Assembly: GCA_902799905.1 (NCBI GenBank)
Contig: CADCCB010000013.1
Span: 1-58,672 of the forward strand
Reading direction: 5' to 3'
Length of the DNA: 58,672 bases
Source: an uncultured Prevotellaceae bacterium
GTDB lineage: Bacteria; Bacteroidota; Bacteroidia; Bacteroidales; Bacteroidaceae
Translations under genes and position numbers: made by a program
Part shown: positions 17,938 to 25,879 of the stretch, piece by piece
Layout of the letters: every line of letters starts with the position of its first letter
How positions within the stretch are numbered: the stretch's first letter is position 1
Notes under the pieces: generated by a model
The model's input: only the letters and a program-made list of their open reading frames with translations
What the model was told of the DNA's origin: nothing
Databases searched by the model: none

Positions 17938-18948
17938 ATGGGATTAATTGAACAGATCATTGCGCGTGCTAAGAGTAACAAGCAGCGCATTGTGCTCCCC
18001 GAAGCAGAGGAGGAGCGCACTCTGGTTGCCGCCGACCGCGTGCTGGCAGACGACATCGCAGACCTGATCCTGATTGGCAACCCTGAAAAGGTGTATGCCC
18101 TGGCCAAGGAGAAGGGACTGACCCACATTGACAAGGCTACGCTCATCGACCCGCTGAACTGCGAGAAGAGTGAGGAATATGCCCAGTTGCTGACTAAACT
18201 GCGCGAGAAAAAGGGCATGACCATTGAGAAGGCCCGCGAACTGATGAAGGATCCTCTCTATCTTGGTTGTATGATCATCAAGACCGAGGGTGCCGACGGT
18301 CAGATTTCCGGCGCGCTCTCTACCACTGGTGAGACCCTGCGTCCTGCCCTGCAGATCATCAAGTGCGCACCCGGCATTACCTGTGTGAGCGGTGCCATGC
18401 TGATGATTACCGACAAGCCCGAATACGGCGAGAACGGTGTACTGGTGTTCGGCGATGTGGCTGTGACACCGATGCCTGATGCCAACCAACTCGCACAGAT
18501 TGCCGTCTGCACGGCCCAGACCGCCAAGAGCGTCGCCGGCTTCGCAGATCCCCGTGTGGCTATGCTGAGTTTCTCTACCAAGGGCTCTGCCTCTCATGAG
18601 GTGGTAGACAAGGTGGTGGAGGCCACAGCACTGGCTAAGAAACTGAACCCGAGCCTGAAGATCGACGGTGAGTTGCAGGCTGATGCCGCCCTGGTGCCCA
18701 GCGTAGGTAGTAAGAAGGCTCCTGGCAGCGATATCGCCGGTAAGGCCAACGTGCTGGTGATGCCGTGTCTGGAAGTCGGAAATATCGCCTATAAACTGGT
18801 GCAGCGTCTGGCTGGTGCCACGGCCATCGGTCCCATCCTGCAAGGTATCGCCCGTCCTGTGAATGACCTCAGCCGCGGCTGCTCCGTCGAGGATATCTAC
18901 TACCTCGTCGCCATCACCGCCTGCCAGGCCATGGATGCTAAGAAGTGA
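17938..18948 (+). CDS. pta: phosphate acetyltransferase
   Basis: A 336-residue single-domain enzyme interconverting acetyl-CoA and acetyl phosphate. ATG at 17938 begins MGLIEQIIARAKSNKQRIVLPEAEEERTL, the family start; the upstream TTG at 17839 would run through the promoter. Conserved stretches are GADGQISGALSTTGETLRPA, VFGDVAVTPMPDANQLAQIA, MLSFSTKGSA, KIDGELQADAALVP and the C-terminal LSRGCSVEDIYYLVAITACQA. It lacks the long N-terminal regulatory domain of the E. coli enzyme. It normally pairs with ackA, here separated by the inserted gene at 19022. Confidence 0.96.
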   Translation: MGLIEQIIARAKSNKQRIVLPEAEEERTLVAADRVLADDIADLILIGNPEKVYALAKEKGLTHIDKATLIDPLNCEKSEEYAQLLTKLREKKGMTIEKARELMKDPLYLGCMIIKTEGADGQISGALSTTGETLRPALQIIKCAPGITCVSGAMLMITDKPEYGENGVLVFGDVAVTPMPDANQLAQIAVCTAQTAKSVAGFADPRVAMLSFSTKGSASHEVVDKVVEATALAKKLNPSLKIDGELQADAALVPSVGSKKAPGSDIAGKANVLVMPCLEVGNIAYKLVQRLAGATAIGPILQGIARPVNDLSRGCSVEDIYYLVAITACQAMDAKK

Positions 18949-18971
18949 AGAGTGAAAAAAAGTAATTAACT

Positions 18972-19495
18972 GAAAGAAATTTCCGTAATTTTCATAATTT
19001 TGTGCTTTTCGTAATCTTACTATGATTACAAAGGAGGAGTATTTAGATATCTATGATGTCGTTGGTGTGGCGATGGAGGTCTATAACACTTTGGGCTACG
19101 GAATGGCTGAATCTATCTATCAAGAGGCATTTGCAAAGGAGATGGAACTTCAGGACATGGTAGCTGAAAGGGAAAAGCAATTGCGTCTCTACTACAAGGA
19201 CATGCTTTTAGATAAGACCTATTATGCAGATTTCTACTATAATAATATTGTCATAGAACTGAAAGCAGTAGAGAAAATAGTCTCCGACCATCGTGCCCAG
19301 CTGTTCAACTATATGCGAATAGCACAACAGCATAAGGGGGTATTACTCAATTTCGGTGAGAAGAGCCTCAGGGCAGAACGCTATATTTTCGATGAAGATG
19401 AAAACCGTTTTATCCTATTGACTCAAACAAACTATAAGCGGTATATCATTTCAGACAACGAATAAAAAATTATGTAAATTACGGAAATTTCTTTC
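18972..19495. repeat. 20-bp perfect inverted repeats bounding the GxxExxY gene
   Basis: The 20 bases at 18972-18991 (GAAAGAAATTTCCG then TAATTT) and those at 19476-19495 are exact reverse complements. They enclose a 484-base AT-rich segment containing one gene (19022-19465). The right copy ends 16 bases before the ackA start. I see no target-site duplication and no transposase. Confidence 0.88.
19022..19465 (+). CDS. GxxExxY protein (predicted PD-(D/E)XK-type nuclease fold)
   Basis: A 147-residue protein with the diagnostic motif GYGMAESIYQEAF (G-x-x-E-x-x-Y) near residue 27. A later DFYYNNIVIELKAVEKI has the acidic residue plus E-x-K arrangement expected of a PD-(D/E)XK site. LFNYMRIAQQHKGVLLNFG is the conserved C-terminal stretch. 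The family is widespread and of unknown role; nuclease activity is a fold-based prediction. The gene is AT-rich compared with pta and ackA and sits between perfect 20-bp inverted repeats, so it looks like an insertion into the pta-ackA operon. Confidence 0.87.
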   Translation: MITKEEYLDIYDVVGVAMEVYNTLGYGMAESIYQEAFAKEMELQDMVAEREKQLRLYYKDMLLDKTYYADFYYNNIVIELKAVEKIVSDHRAQLFNYMRIAQQHKGVLLNFGEKSLRAERYIFDEDENRFILLTQTNYKRYIISDNE

Positions 19496-19511
19496 TAAAA
19501 ACAAAAAAGAT

Positions 19512-20702
19512 ATGAAAATTCTTGTTCTTAATTGTGGAAGTTCATCCATTAAGTACGCATTGTACAATATGGACGACAAGTCTGTGATGACCAGTGGCGG
19601 TGCTGAGCGTGTAGGCCTGGACGGCGCCTTTGTAAAAGTGAAACTGGCTAATGGCGAGAAGAAGCAGATTATGCACGACATCCCCGAGCATACCGAGGGC
19701 GTGAAGTTCATCTTTTCTCTGCTGACCGATCCTGAGATTGGTGTCATCAAGAGTCTCGACGAGATAGATGCCGTAGGACACCGCATGGTGCATGGCGGCG
19801 AGAAGTTCAACAAGTCGGTCATCCTGACTGACGAGGTGCTGAAAGAGTTTGAGAAGTGCTCGGACCTGGCTCCGCTGCACAACCCTGCCAACCTGAAAGG
19901 CGTGAATGCCGTGAAGGAACTGATGCCCGGCCTGCCTCAGGTTGGTGTCTTCGATACCGCTTTCCACCAGACCATGCCGCCGAAGGCCTTTATGTATGCC
20001 ATCCCCTATGAACTGTATGAGAAGTACGGAATCCGCCGCTATGGCTTCCACGGAACGAGCCACCGTTACGTGTCGGCTCGTGCCTGCGAGTTCCTAGGCA
20101 TCCCTGCCGAGGGTACCAAGATGGTGACCTGCCATGTGGGTAATGGCGGCAGTATCGCTGCTGTGGTCGATGGCAAGTGTATCGACACCTCGATGGGTCT
20201 CACGCCGCTGGAGGGCCTCGTGATGGGTACCCGTGCCGGTGACATCGACGGTGGTGCTGTGACGTTCATAGAGAAGAAACTCGGTCTCGATGCCGACGGC
20301 ATGTCAAACCTGCTGAACAAGAAGAGTGGTGTGGCCGGACTGACGGGCGGCTCCAGCGATATGCGCGACGTGGAGAACGCTGCCAAGGAGGGTGACAAGC
20401 GTGCCCAGTTGGCTCAGGATATGTATTTCTATCGTATCAAGAAGTATATCGGTGCCTATGCTGCTGCTATGGGTGGCCTTGATGTGGTCGTATTCACGGC
20501 AGGTGTCGGTGAGAACCAGATTGGTATGCGCTCTGAGGTCTGTAAGAATATGGAGTTCCTCGGCATCAAGTTCGATGAGGCGAAGAACAACGTGCGCGGT
20601 GAGGAGGCTATTATCTCTGCCGATGACTCAAAGGTGAAGGTGGTCGTCATTCCTACTGACGAGGAACTGATGATTGCCACAGATACGATGAACCTCTTGT
20701 AA
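19512..20702 (+). CDS. ackA: acetate kinase
   Basis: A 396-residue enzyme making ATP and acetate from acetyl phosphate. It has the N-terminal LNCGSSSIKYAL, then VGHRMVHGGEKF, FDTAFHQTMPPKAFMYAIP, RRYGFHGTSHRYV, GNGGSIAAV, the phosphate loop TRAGDIDGGAV, and FTAGVGENQIGMRSEV. Length is standard. With pta it forms the substrate-level phosphorylation route expected of a fermentative anaerobe. A 47-base gap containing the right 20-bp inverted repeat separates it from the GxxExxY gene. Confidence 0.97.
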   Translation: MKILVLNCGSSSIKYALYNMDDKSVMTSGGAERVGLDGAFVKVKLANGEKKQIMHDIPEHTEGVKFIFSLLTDPEIGVIKSLDEIDAVGHRMVHGGEKFNKSVILTDEVLKEFEKCSDLAPLHNPANLKGVNAVKELMPGLPQVGVFDTAFHQTMPPKAFMYAIPYELYEKYGIRRYGFHGTSHRYVSARACEFLGIPAEGTKMVTCHVGNGGSIAAVVDGKCIDTSMGLTPLEGLVMGTRAGDIDGGAVTFIEKKLGLDADGMSNLLNKKSGVAGLTGGSSDMRDVENAAKEGDKRAQLAQDMYFYRIKKYIGAYAAAMGGLDVVVFTAGVGENQIGMRSEVCKNMEFLGIKFDEAKNNVRGEEAIISADDSKVKVVVIPTDEELMIATDTMNLL

Positions 20703-20806
20703 AAGTGAATAGTGAAAAGTGAAGAGTGAAGAATTTGCTGCCGCCACAGTCTCGGTTTAGCAATCAAGGGCGGTAGCAAATTTTTCACTCTTCACTCTTC
20801 ACTTTT
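20701..20806. repeat. AGTGAAN inverted-repeat element (ackA / LpxH-like convergence)
   Basis: The left arm (20701-20744) ends in GCTGCCGCC. The right arm (20770-20806) starts GCGGTAGC and continues as TTCACTC heptads, ending TTTTACCTTA. The loop is only 25 bases, giving the most compact hairpin of the family. It lies between two converging genes and could end transcription from both, but there is no long T-run. Confidence 0.86.
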
Positions 20807-20809
20807 ACC

Positions 20810-21574
20810 TTACACTTGGCTTTCTCCCTCAATATACTGTTGCATGAACAAGTGCTGGCCGTCCCAGACCACGTAGGAGAAATGGCTGATCCAATCGCCC
20901 AGGATGATGACCCGTGCTTTTTTTGTCAACTGTAGGTCCACCTCGATATGGCGGTGACCATAGATGAAATAGTCCACGTTGGAGTGATACTGGATATATT
21001 TCTTGGTGTAGAGAATCAGATGCTCGTGGTCTTCGCCCAGATAGGGCAGTTCCTCACCATTGGGACGCTTCAGACGGGAGTGCTTGGCCCATGTCTGCCC
21101 CACCCAGATACTCCAGCGGGGATGTACGGTGGCGAGGGCAAACTGGCACAGTTTGCTATGGAAGAGGTGGCGCAGAAACTTGAACTTCTTGTCGGGGTCG
21201 CCCAGCCCGTCGCCGTGAGCCAGATAGAAAACCTTACCGTATAGTTCAACGGTCTGTGGCTGCCGGTGGAGGATGACGCCACACTCTTTTTCCAGATAGC
21301 CATAGGTCCAGATATCGTGGTTGCCAGTGAAGTAGTGCACTTCGACCCCCATGTCGGTCAGTTCGGATATTTTGCCCAGGAAGCGTGTGTAGCCTTTTGG
21401 CACCACATACTTGAACTCGTACCAGAAGTCAAACATGTCGCCCAACAGATAGACGGCAGCCGCCTTGTTCTTGATACTGTCAAGGAACCGCACCAACCTG
21501 CGTTCCTGCATCCGCCTATGTTCGATGGCCCATGAGCCGAGGTGGGCGTCAGATAAAAAATAAATATTTTTCAT
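20810..21574 (-). CDS. lpxH: UDP-2,3-diacylglucosamine diphosphatase-like metallophosphoesterase
   Basis: A 254-residue calcineurin-like phosphoesterase. Metal-binding motifs appear in order: SDAHLG (residue 7), GDMFDFW (about 45), GNHDIW (about 85), AHGDGLG (about 120) and YGHRHIE (about 205). This set, with DFWYE after the second motif, fits the LpxH family that removes UMP from UDP-diacylglucosamine in lipid A synthesis. Substrate assignment is by similarity; other phosphoesterases of this fold cannot be excluded. It is followed closely by a DUF59 gene on the same strand. Confidence 0.82.
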   Translation of the reverse strand: MKNIYFLSDAHLGSWAIEHRRMQERRLVRFLDSIKNKAAAVYLLGDMFDFWYEFKYVVPKGYTRFLGKISELTDMGVEVHYFTGNHDIWTYGYLEKECGVILHRQPQTVELYGKVFYLAHGDGLGDPDKKFKFLRHLFHSKLCQFALATVHPRWSIWVGQTWAKHSRLKRPNGEELPYLGEDHEHLILYTKKYIQYHSNVDYFIYGHRHIEVDLQLTKKARVIILGDWISHFSYVVWDGQHLFMQQYIEGESQV

Positions 21575-21591
21575 AACTCTCAGTTCTCAGT

Positions 21592-21912
21592 TTACTCAAA
21601 GCCGAGTTCCACTCGTGCTTCGAGTGACATCATGCTTTGTTCCCATGCGGGCTCGAAGACGAGGTTGACGGTGGCACCCTTGATACCATCGACGCTCTCC
21701 ACCTTCGTGCGTACATCTTCTAATATGAAGTCGGCAGCAGGACAGTTCGGAGCAGTGAAGGTCATATCGAGATCGACGGTGTAGTCGTCCTTCACATCAA
21801 TCTTGTATATCATTCCCAAGTCATAGATGTTGACAGGAATCTCGGGGTCGTAGACGGTCTTCAGCACATCCACAATCCGCTCTTCAATTTTTGTTTTCTC
21901 TTCTTGTGTCAT
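21592..21912 (-). CDS. SufT/MIP18-like DUF59 iron-sulfur carrier protein
   Basis: A 106-residue single-domain protein of the DUF59 (MIP18/PaaD/SufT) family. It shows VYDPEIPVNIYDLGMIYKI and LDMTFTAPNCPAADFI with the conserved cysteine, and a C-terminal NLVFEPAWEQSMMS. Members help load Fe-S clusters and often sit in suf operons. Here it is 8 kb from sufS, in a minus-strand run with an LpxH-like gene and radC. Confidence 0.9.
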   Translation of the reverse strand: MTQEEKTKIEERIVDVLKTVYDPEIPVNIYDLGMIYKIDVKDDYTVDLDMTFTAPNCPAADFILEDVRTKVESVDGIKGATVNLVFEPAWEQSMMSLEARVELGFE

Positions 21913-21939
21913 AATGGTTATATTACTATTTCACCTTTT

Positions 21940-22629
21940 TCAAACGATTCCTTCCTCGTGGTAGGAATAGTAGTGGCCATCGGTGATGATGACATGGTCC
22001 ATGAAATGGATGCGCATCACCTGACACGCATTCCTGATGCTCTGGGTCAGTTGGTTGTCCTGAGGGCTGGGCCTGAGGTTGCCAGAGGGATGGTTGTGGC
22101 ATACGGCGAGGATGGTGGCGTTGCATAGCACGGCCTCGCGGATGATGATACGCACGTCGACGCTGACCTCAGAGATGCCGCCATGGGCAATACGCATCTT
22201 CTTGATGAGACGGTGGTCCTGGTTCATTAGCAGGATCCAGAACTCCTCCACGTCCAGGTCCTGCATCACGGGGTGCATGTGGTTGTAGATGCGTGTTGCC
22301 GTACTGAGTTCGGGCCGTTTCTCCGGACTCTCCATCTGTCGGCGTTTGCCCAGTTCGCAGGCCGCCATGATGGTGATGGCTTTCGCAGGACCGATGCCAT
22401 TGTATTGACAGAGGTCGTGAAGGCCCATCTTCCCCAGCGTGTTAAGGTTGTTGGCACAGTTCTTGAGGATGCGTTTCATCAGTGACACAGCATCCTCTTG
22501 GAGGGAGCCGGAACCGATGAGGATAGCCAGCAGTTCAGCATCGCTCAGCGACTGGGGGCCAAGTCGCTCCATCTTCTCGCGTGGGCGGTCTTCCTCAGCC
22601 CATTGGTTGATGTTCAGTTTGTTGTCCAT
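21940..22629 (-). CDS. radC: RadC family JAB-domain protein
   Basis: A 229-residue protein with an N-terminal helix-hairpin-helix region (LCQYNGIGPAKAITIMAACELG, about residues 70-92). A C-terminal JAB/MPN domain carries the metal motif HNHPSGNLRPSPQD near residue 178 and an upstream glutamate in IIIREAVL. The name is historical: a direct DNA-repair role is not supported for the family, and a metallohydrolase role is inferred from the motif. Confidence 0.93.
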   Translation of the reverse strand: MDNKLNINQWAEEDRPREKMERLGPQSLSDAELLAILIGSGSLQEDAVSLMKRILKNCANNLNTLGKMGLHDLCQYNGIGPAKAITIMAACELGKRRQMESPEKRPELSTATRIYNHMHPVMQDLDVEEFWILLMNQDHRLIKKMRIAHGGISEVSVDVRIIIREAVLCNATILAVCHNHPSGNLRPSPQDNQLTQSIRNACQVMRIHFMDHVIITDGHYYSYHEEGIV

Positions 22630-22641
22630 CGTTCCAGCGTC

Positions 22642-23652
22642 TTATAGTCTCACTCCGAAGAAGGCACGGGCGCGCCATTTGTTCTGGTTGACCACTACCG
22701 CGTCATCATCGAAGACGGAATTGTTCATCACAAGGGTGGTGCCGACAAAGTAGCGGGGCGAGAAGTTATAGATGATGGCGGCACGCTCGTTGAAGATCAT
22801 GTTGAAACGCATGCGTTGTGCCTCCTTGTCCTCGCCGTTGATGGTCATCTTGTTACGGTTGTAAACCACAAAGGTGGGCAGCATGGAGATGTGCAGCAGC
22901 CACTTCTGGCCAATCACCCAGTTGTAGCCATAGCCGCCGCCGATGCCGATATGGCCTATGTCGATGTTCACTTCCGGGGCATTGGGGTTCCTGGCTTTCA
23001 GTTCGTCTGTCGTCTCGATAATGCCTCCCTGATAACTGATGCCGGCCAGCCATGAGCCTGCCGAGCGGCGCTGGATGTAACTCTGGGTGAATGCAGCAGG
23101 GTAGGAGAAACGACGATGGTTGAAGGTATAGTAGCCCGCTAGGTTGACGACCTTCATCGTGAGGTCGCCTGACTCCAATGACGACCAGTGGTCAGCGCGG
23201 AAAATATCGCCTGCCAACGATTCTGATCGTTGGTAACTGAAGTCGAGGCTGATGCGGCTACTGTAGTAGTTGAGGTTCAGTTCATAGTCCTTATAGGTTC
23301 CGCTCATCTTAGCCGGATTGATTGCCAACGCAGCGGAGATGCCGCGATAGGAGGCACCGATGCTTACTGTGGTCTTATGGCTGGTGTGGAGGTCTGTTTT
23401 CGCATAGACATTATTGACTGTTCCCTTCGCATGGAAAGTGTTACCCGTCTGGTTCAGCCTTAACTTCAGTGTTAATTTCCCCTCGGGACGAACCACATAG
23501 TTCGTATCATAAGGAGACTTGTAGTAACGGGCGGTGAGGGCACTGTCCACCTTCACCCTCATTTGCTGGGCGCGACTCTGGCTGTAGGCCTGCGAAATGA
23601 GGAATGGGGCATGAAGCATGAAGCATGCTGCGAGGAAGAGTCTATAGTTCAT
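22642..23652 (-). CDS. DUF4421 family outer-membrane beta-barrel protein
   Basis: A 336-residue exported protein with a signal peptide ending near AYSQ. The mature part is alternating short beta strands (YELNLNYYSSRISLDFSYQRS, LAGYYTFNHRRFSYPAAFTQS) ending in WRARAFFGVRL, a terminal strand typical of outer-membrane barrels. I assign DUF4421 from the overall pattern. The signal-peptide coding region contains a GCATGAA heptad run (23609-23628). It overlaps no neighbour and ends one base from the glycosyltransferase gene. Confidence 0.78.
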   Translation of the reverse strand: MNYRLFLAACFMLHAPFLISQAYSQSRAQQMRVKVDSALTARYYKSPYDTNYVVRPEGKLTLKLRLNQTGNTFHAKGTVNNVYAKTDLHTSHKTTVSIGASYRGISAALAINPAKMSGTYKDYELNLNYYSSRISLDFSYQRSESLAGDIFRADHWSSLESGDLTMKVVNLAGYYTFNHRRFSYPAAFTQSYIQRRSAGSWLAGISYQGGIIETTDELKARNPNAPEVNIDIGHIGIGGGYGYNWVIGQKWLLHISMLPTFVVYNRNKMTINGEDKEAQRMRFNMIFNERAAIIYNFSPRYFVGTTLVMNNSVFDDDAVVVNQNKWRARAFFGVRL

Positions 23653-23653
23653 G

Positions 23654-24718
23654 TTATTTGTAGAAGTTCTTTTCGAAGGCTGTGAATTCGTCCTGTTTTA
23701 AGATGCAGCGCTTCCACCATGACTCGATGAAGCCAAGACCGTAGCCCATGAGTTGGACAAAGGCTGCAGGGATGCTGAGAAGCCCTACCTCAACACTCTT
23801 GTTCTTGATACTGGAGTCAATGCAGAGAAGGCTGCTGTAAAATATCAGTGGAGTCAATGCCAACAGGGCAAGGACAATCCCCCAGATGCCCATGAGGATG
23901 CTGCTGAAGGCGCATAGCATGGCCAGTAGAACCAACAGGATCACACCAATGGTGAAGATGGTGGGCAATAGGTGGACCAGTTTCAGCGTACCGGGATGAC
24001 GCTTCTCAAGATTGATGCGGGCGATACCGCTGTTGTACACCTGACGGAAGAACTTACGGAAGTCGGTACGGCGCTTGTGCCATACCCACGCCTCGGGGAT
24101 GAGTGCCGTCTTATGGCCTGCCTCGATGATGCGATAGGAAAAGTCGATGTCTTCGCCAAAGCGCATCTTGGAAAAACCTCCCAACTCTAGATAGACCTCA
24201 CGACGGATGCCCATATTGTATGAACGGGGGAAGAACTTGTCGAGTTTCTTGCCTTTGCCACCACGAATACCGCCTGTGGTGAAGAACGAGGTCATGGAAT
24301 AAGATATGGCCTTCTGTACAGGTGTGAACGAAGGGTGGGATGCATCGGGGCCGCCAAAAGCGGCAAAGCCGCTTGGTGACTGGTGACTGGTGAAGGGTGA
24401 AGGGAGGATGGCGGCGTCGACGGCTTTCAGATAGTCCTTGGGCAGAACGACATCAGAGTCGAGCACGATGAGCCATTCGCCCTGAGCGCGCTCGGCACCA
24501 TAGTTACGGCTCTGGCCGGGGCCGCTGTTTTCCTTGTAGTAATAATGCAAATCAAGGATGCCTGCATACTTGTCGCAGACATCCTTGCATGTTTTTTTCG
24601 ATCCGTCTTCTACGATGATGACCTCAAAATCCTGAACCTCTTGATGGCAGAGGCTTTCTAACAGTTCATCGACCTCATCAGGGCGATTGAAGACAGGAAC
24701 AATGATCGAATACTTCAA
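23654..24718 (-). CDS. glycosyltransferase family 2 protein with an in-frame repeat insert
   Basis: A 354-residue membrane-associated GT-A glycosyltransferase. The N-terminus SIIVPVFNRPDEVDELLESL and the DxD-like GEWLIVLDSDVVLP define the nucleotide-sugar domain, with FGEDIDFSYRI and WHKRRTDFRKFFRQ downstream. Two hydrophobic segments near residues 240-300 anchor it. Between DAAI and AFGGPDASHP is an extra stretch, about LPSPFTSHQSPSGFAA, encoded by TGGTGAC heptads and a GCCGC palindrome (24350-24411). The acceptor is unknown. efp lies immediately upstream on the same strand. Confidence 0.88.
   Translation of the reverse strand: MKYSIIVPVFNRPDEVDELLESLCHQEVQDFEVIIVEDGSKKTCKDVCDKYAGILDLHYYYKENSGPGQSRNYGAERAQGEWLIVLDSDVVLPKDYLKAVDAAILPSPFTSHQSPSGFAAFGGPDASHPSFTPVQKAISYSMTSFFTTGGIRGGKGKKLDKFFPRSYNMGIRREVYLELGGFSKMRFGEDIDFSYRIIEAGHKTALIPEAWVWHKRRTDFRKFFRQVYNSGIARINLEKRHPGTLKLVHLLPTIFTIGVILLVLLAMLCAFSSILMGIWGIVLALLALTPLIFYSSLLCIDSSIKNKSVEVGLLSIPAAFVQLMGYGLGFIESWWKRCILKQDEFTAFEKNFYK
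24350..24411. repeat. heptad repeat and palindrome inside the glycosyltransferase gene
   Basis: TGGTGAC, TGGTGAC, TGGTGAA, GGGTGAA follow one another from 24374. Next to them, GCCGC/GCGGC words (24350-24372) form small hairpins. The period of seven matches the intergenic repeats. The insert keeps the reading frame. Confidence 0.75.
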
Positions 24719-24737
24719 TTGTCAATTATCAATTGGA

Positions 24738-25304
24738 TTACTCCTTAGCACGAGCCAGATAACTGCCGTCGCGGGTGTCAACCTGAATCAGGTCGCCCTC
24801 GTTGATGAACAGGGGCACGCGAACCTCAACGCCAGTCTCCAATGTAGCGGGTTTCAGGGTGTTGGTGGCGGTATCGCCCTTGATACCGGGCTCAGAGTGG
24901 GTGACGCGCAGGATGGTCTTCACGGGCATCTCAGCATAGAGGATGGTACCATCGGTGGTGTCAGAGACAACCTCCACGATGTCGCTCTCCTTCATGTACT
25001 CGTGACCGATTACCAACTCGTTGTCGATGGGAATCTGCTCGAAGGTCTCCTGGTTCATGAAGATACGGCCAGACTGGTCCTCATACAGATACTGGTAGGG
25101 GCGACGCTCGATGATGACGTCCTCCAGTTTCTCACCGATATTGAAGCGGCGCTCCAGTACGCGACCGTCGCTGACGTTCTTCAACTTGATGATCATGATG
25201 GTGTTACCCTTACCCGGCTTGCGATGCTGGAAGTCGATGCAAACCCAAATGCCACCGTCCATACGAATGGCGGTGCCTTTTTTAATGTCTTGTGAGTTAA
25301 TCAT
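24738..25304 (-). CDS. efp: translation elongation factor P
   Basis: A 188-residue factor that relieves ribosome stalling at proline runs. ATG at 25304 gives MINSQDIKKGTAIRMDGGIW; the longer reading from 25397 passes through the promoter and heptad repeats. The modifiable lysine lies in the loop HRKPGKGNTIM near residue 34. Domains II and III follow (RPYQYLYEDQSGRIFMNQET; PGIKGDTATNTLKPATLETG). A -7 box lies 40 bases upstream. Confidence 0.97.
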   Translation of the reverse strand: MINSQDIKKGTAIRMDGGIWVCIDFQHRKPGKGNTIMIIKLKNVSDGRVLERRFNIGEKLEDVIIERRPYQYLYEDQSGRIFMNQETFEQIPIDNELVIGHEYMKESDIVEVVSDTTDGTILYAEMPVKTILRVTHSEPGIKGDTATNTLKPATLETGVEVRVPLFINEGDLIQVDTRDGSYLARAKE

Positions 25305-25343
25305 AAAATATATTATAAAGATGTATTTTGTTGTTTTCGGGTG

Positions 25344-25390
25344 CAAAGGTACAAAAAAAATGAGAAATGAGAAATGAGAAATGAGAAATT
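25344..25390 (-). promoter_or_regulatory. efp -7 box TACCTTTG preceded by TGAGAAA heptads
   Basis: On the minus strand TACCTTTG occupies 25351-25344. The DNA where the -33 box should lie (25361-25390) is four TGAGAAA heptads (read on plus), with no TTTG. The repeats therefore occupy the upstream half of the promoter. Confidence 0.6.
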
Positions 25391-25401
25391 TTACCAAAAA
25401 A

Positions 25402-25433
25402 TTTGTGTATTTAAAAAGAAATGTGTAATTTTG
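25402..25433 (+). promoter_or_regulatory. rpmH promoter
   Basis: TTTG at 25402-25405, a 20-base spacer and TAATTTTG at 25426-25433 followed by CAG give a full match to the Bacteroidetes consensus. Transcription would start about 60 bases before rpmH. Confidence 0.82.
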
Positions 25434-25503
25434 CAGCCCGAAATGTGGTGTAGTACCATGTTTTTTAAGGTGAATAACAATAAAATAAACAAATAATAAA
25501 GCA

Positions 25504-25659
25504 ATGAAAAGAACATTTCAGCCGCACAATCGCCGCCGCGTGAACAAGCATGGTTTCCGCGAGCGCATGGCCACCAAGAATGGCCGTCGCGTCCTGGCTT
25601 CACGCCGCGCCAAGGGCCGTAAGAAGTTAACCGTTTCTGACGAGCGTCACGGAAAGTAA
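25504..25659 (+). CDS. rpmH: 50S ribosomal protein L34 (bL34)
   Basis: A 51-residue protein. It opens [19 protein letters not shown] and continues [21 protein letters not shown], ending VSDERHGK. The MKRTFQP start, RRxxKHGFRxRM and GRRVLxxRRAKGRKxL are diagnostic of bL34. It has its own promoter and a strong terminator, so it is a single-gene transcript. dnaA and rnpA, common neighbours in other bacteria, are not next to it here. Confidence 0.97.
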   Translation: MKRTFQPHNRRRVNKHGFRERMATKNGRRVLASRRAKGRKKLTVSDERHGK

Positions 25660-25686
25660 TCCTTGCTCGCTGGAGCATAGAGTTTT

Positions 25687-25726
25687 CACCCGGATGTGGC
25701 AGATGTCGCATCCGGGTGAATTTTTT
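25687..25726 (+). terminator. rho-independent terminator after rpmH
   Basis: CACCCGGATG (25687-25696) and CATCCGGGTG (25709-25718) make a perfect 10-bp GC-rich stem with a 12-base loop, followed by AATTTTTTCC. It lies 28 bases after the rpmH stop. Confidence 0.92.
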
Positions 25727-25730
25727 CCTT

Positions 25731-25848
25731 TTTATTTTGTTTTGCTCTCGACTTTTGTGTCTTTGCGATAAAAAACGCGAAGATACTCCGTCTCGGCAAA
25801 AAAATAAATAAATTTATTTTGTTTTGCTCTCGACTTTTCGTATCTTTG
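25731..25848 (+). promoter_or_regulatory. duplicated promoter region before the PASTA protein
   Basis: A 26-base direct repeat beginning TTTATTTTG and ending GACTTTT occurs at 25731-25756 and 25813-25838. The second copy leads into TATCTTTG (25841-25848), with TTTG at 25818-25821 and a 19-base spacer, a full promoter match. The first copy leads into TGTCTTTG, a weaker match. The likely active start is near 25856. Confidence 0.72.
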
Positions 25849-25879
25849 CAGTCAAAAAGATAGAGAACGCGAAAAAGAT

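Noticed and set aside
18948-18960. Possible tenth AGTGAAN arm after pta
   Set aside because: Only about 12 bases (AGTGAAGAGTGA) match and there is no GCTNCCGC cap, so it may be chance or a remnant.
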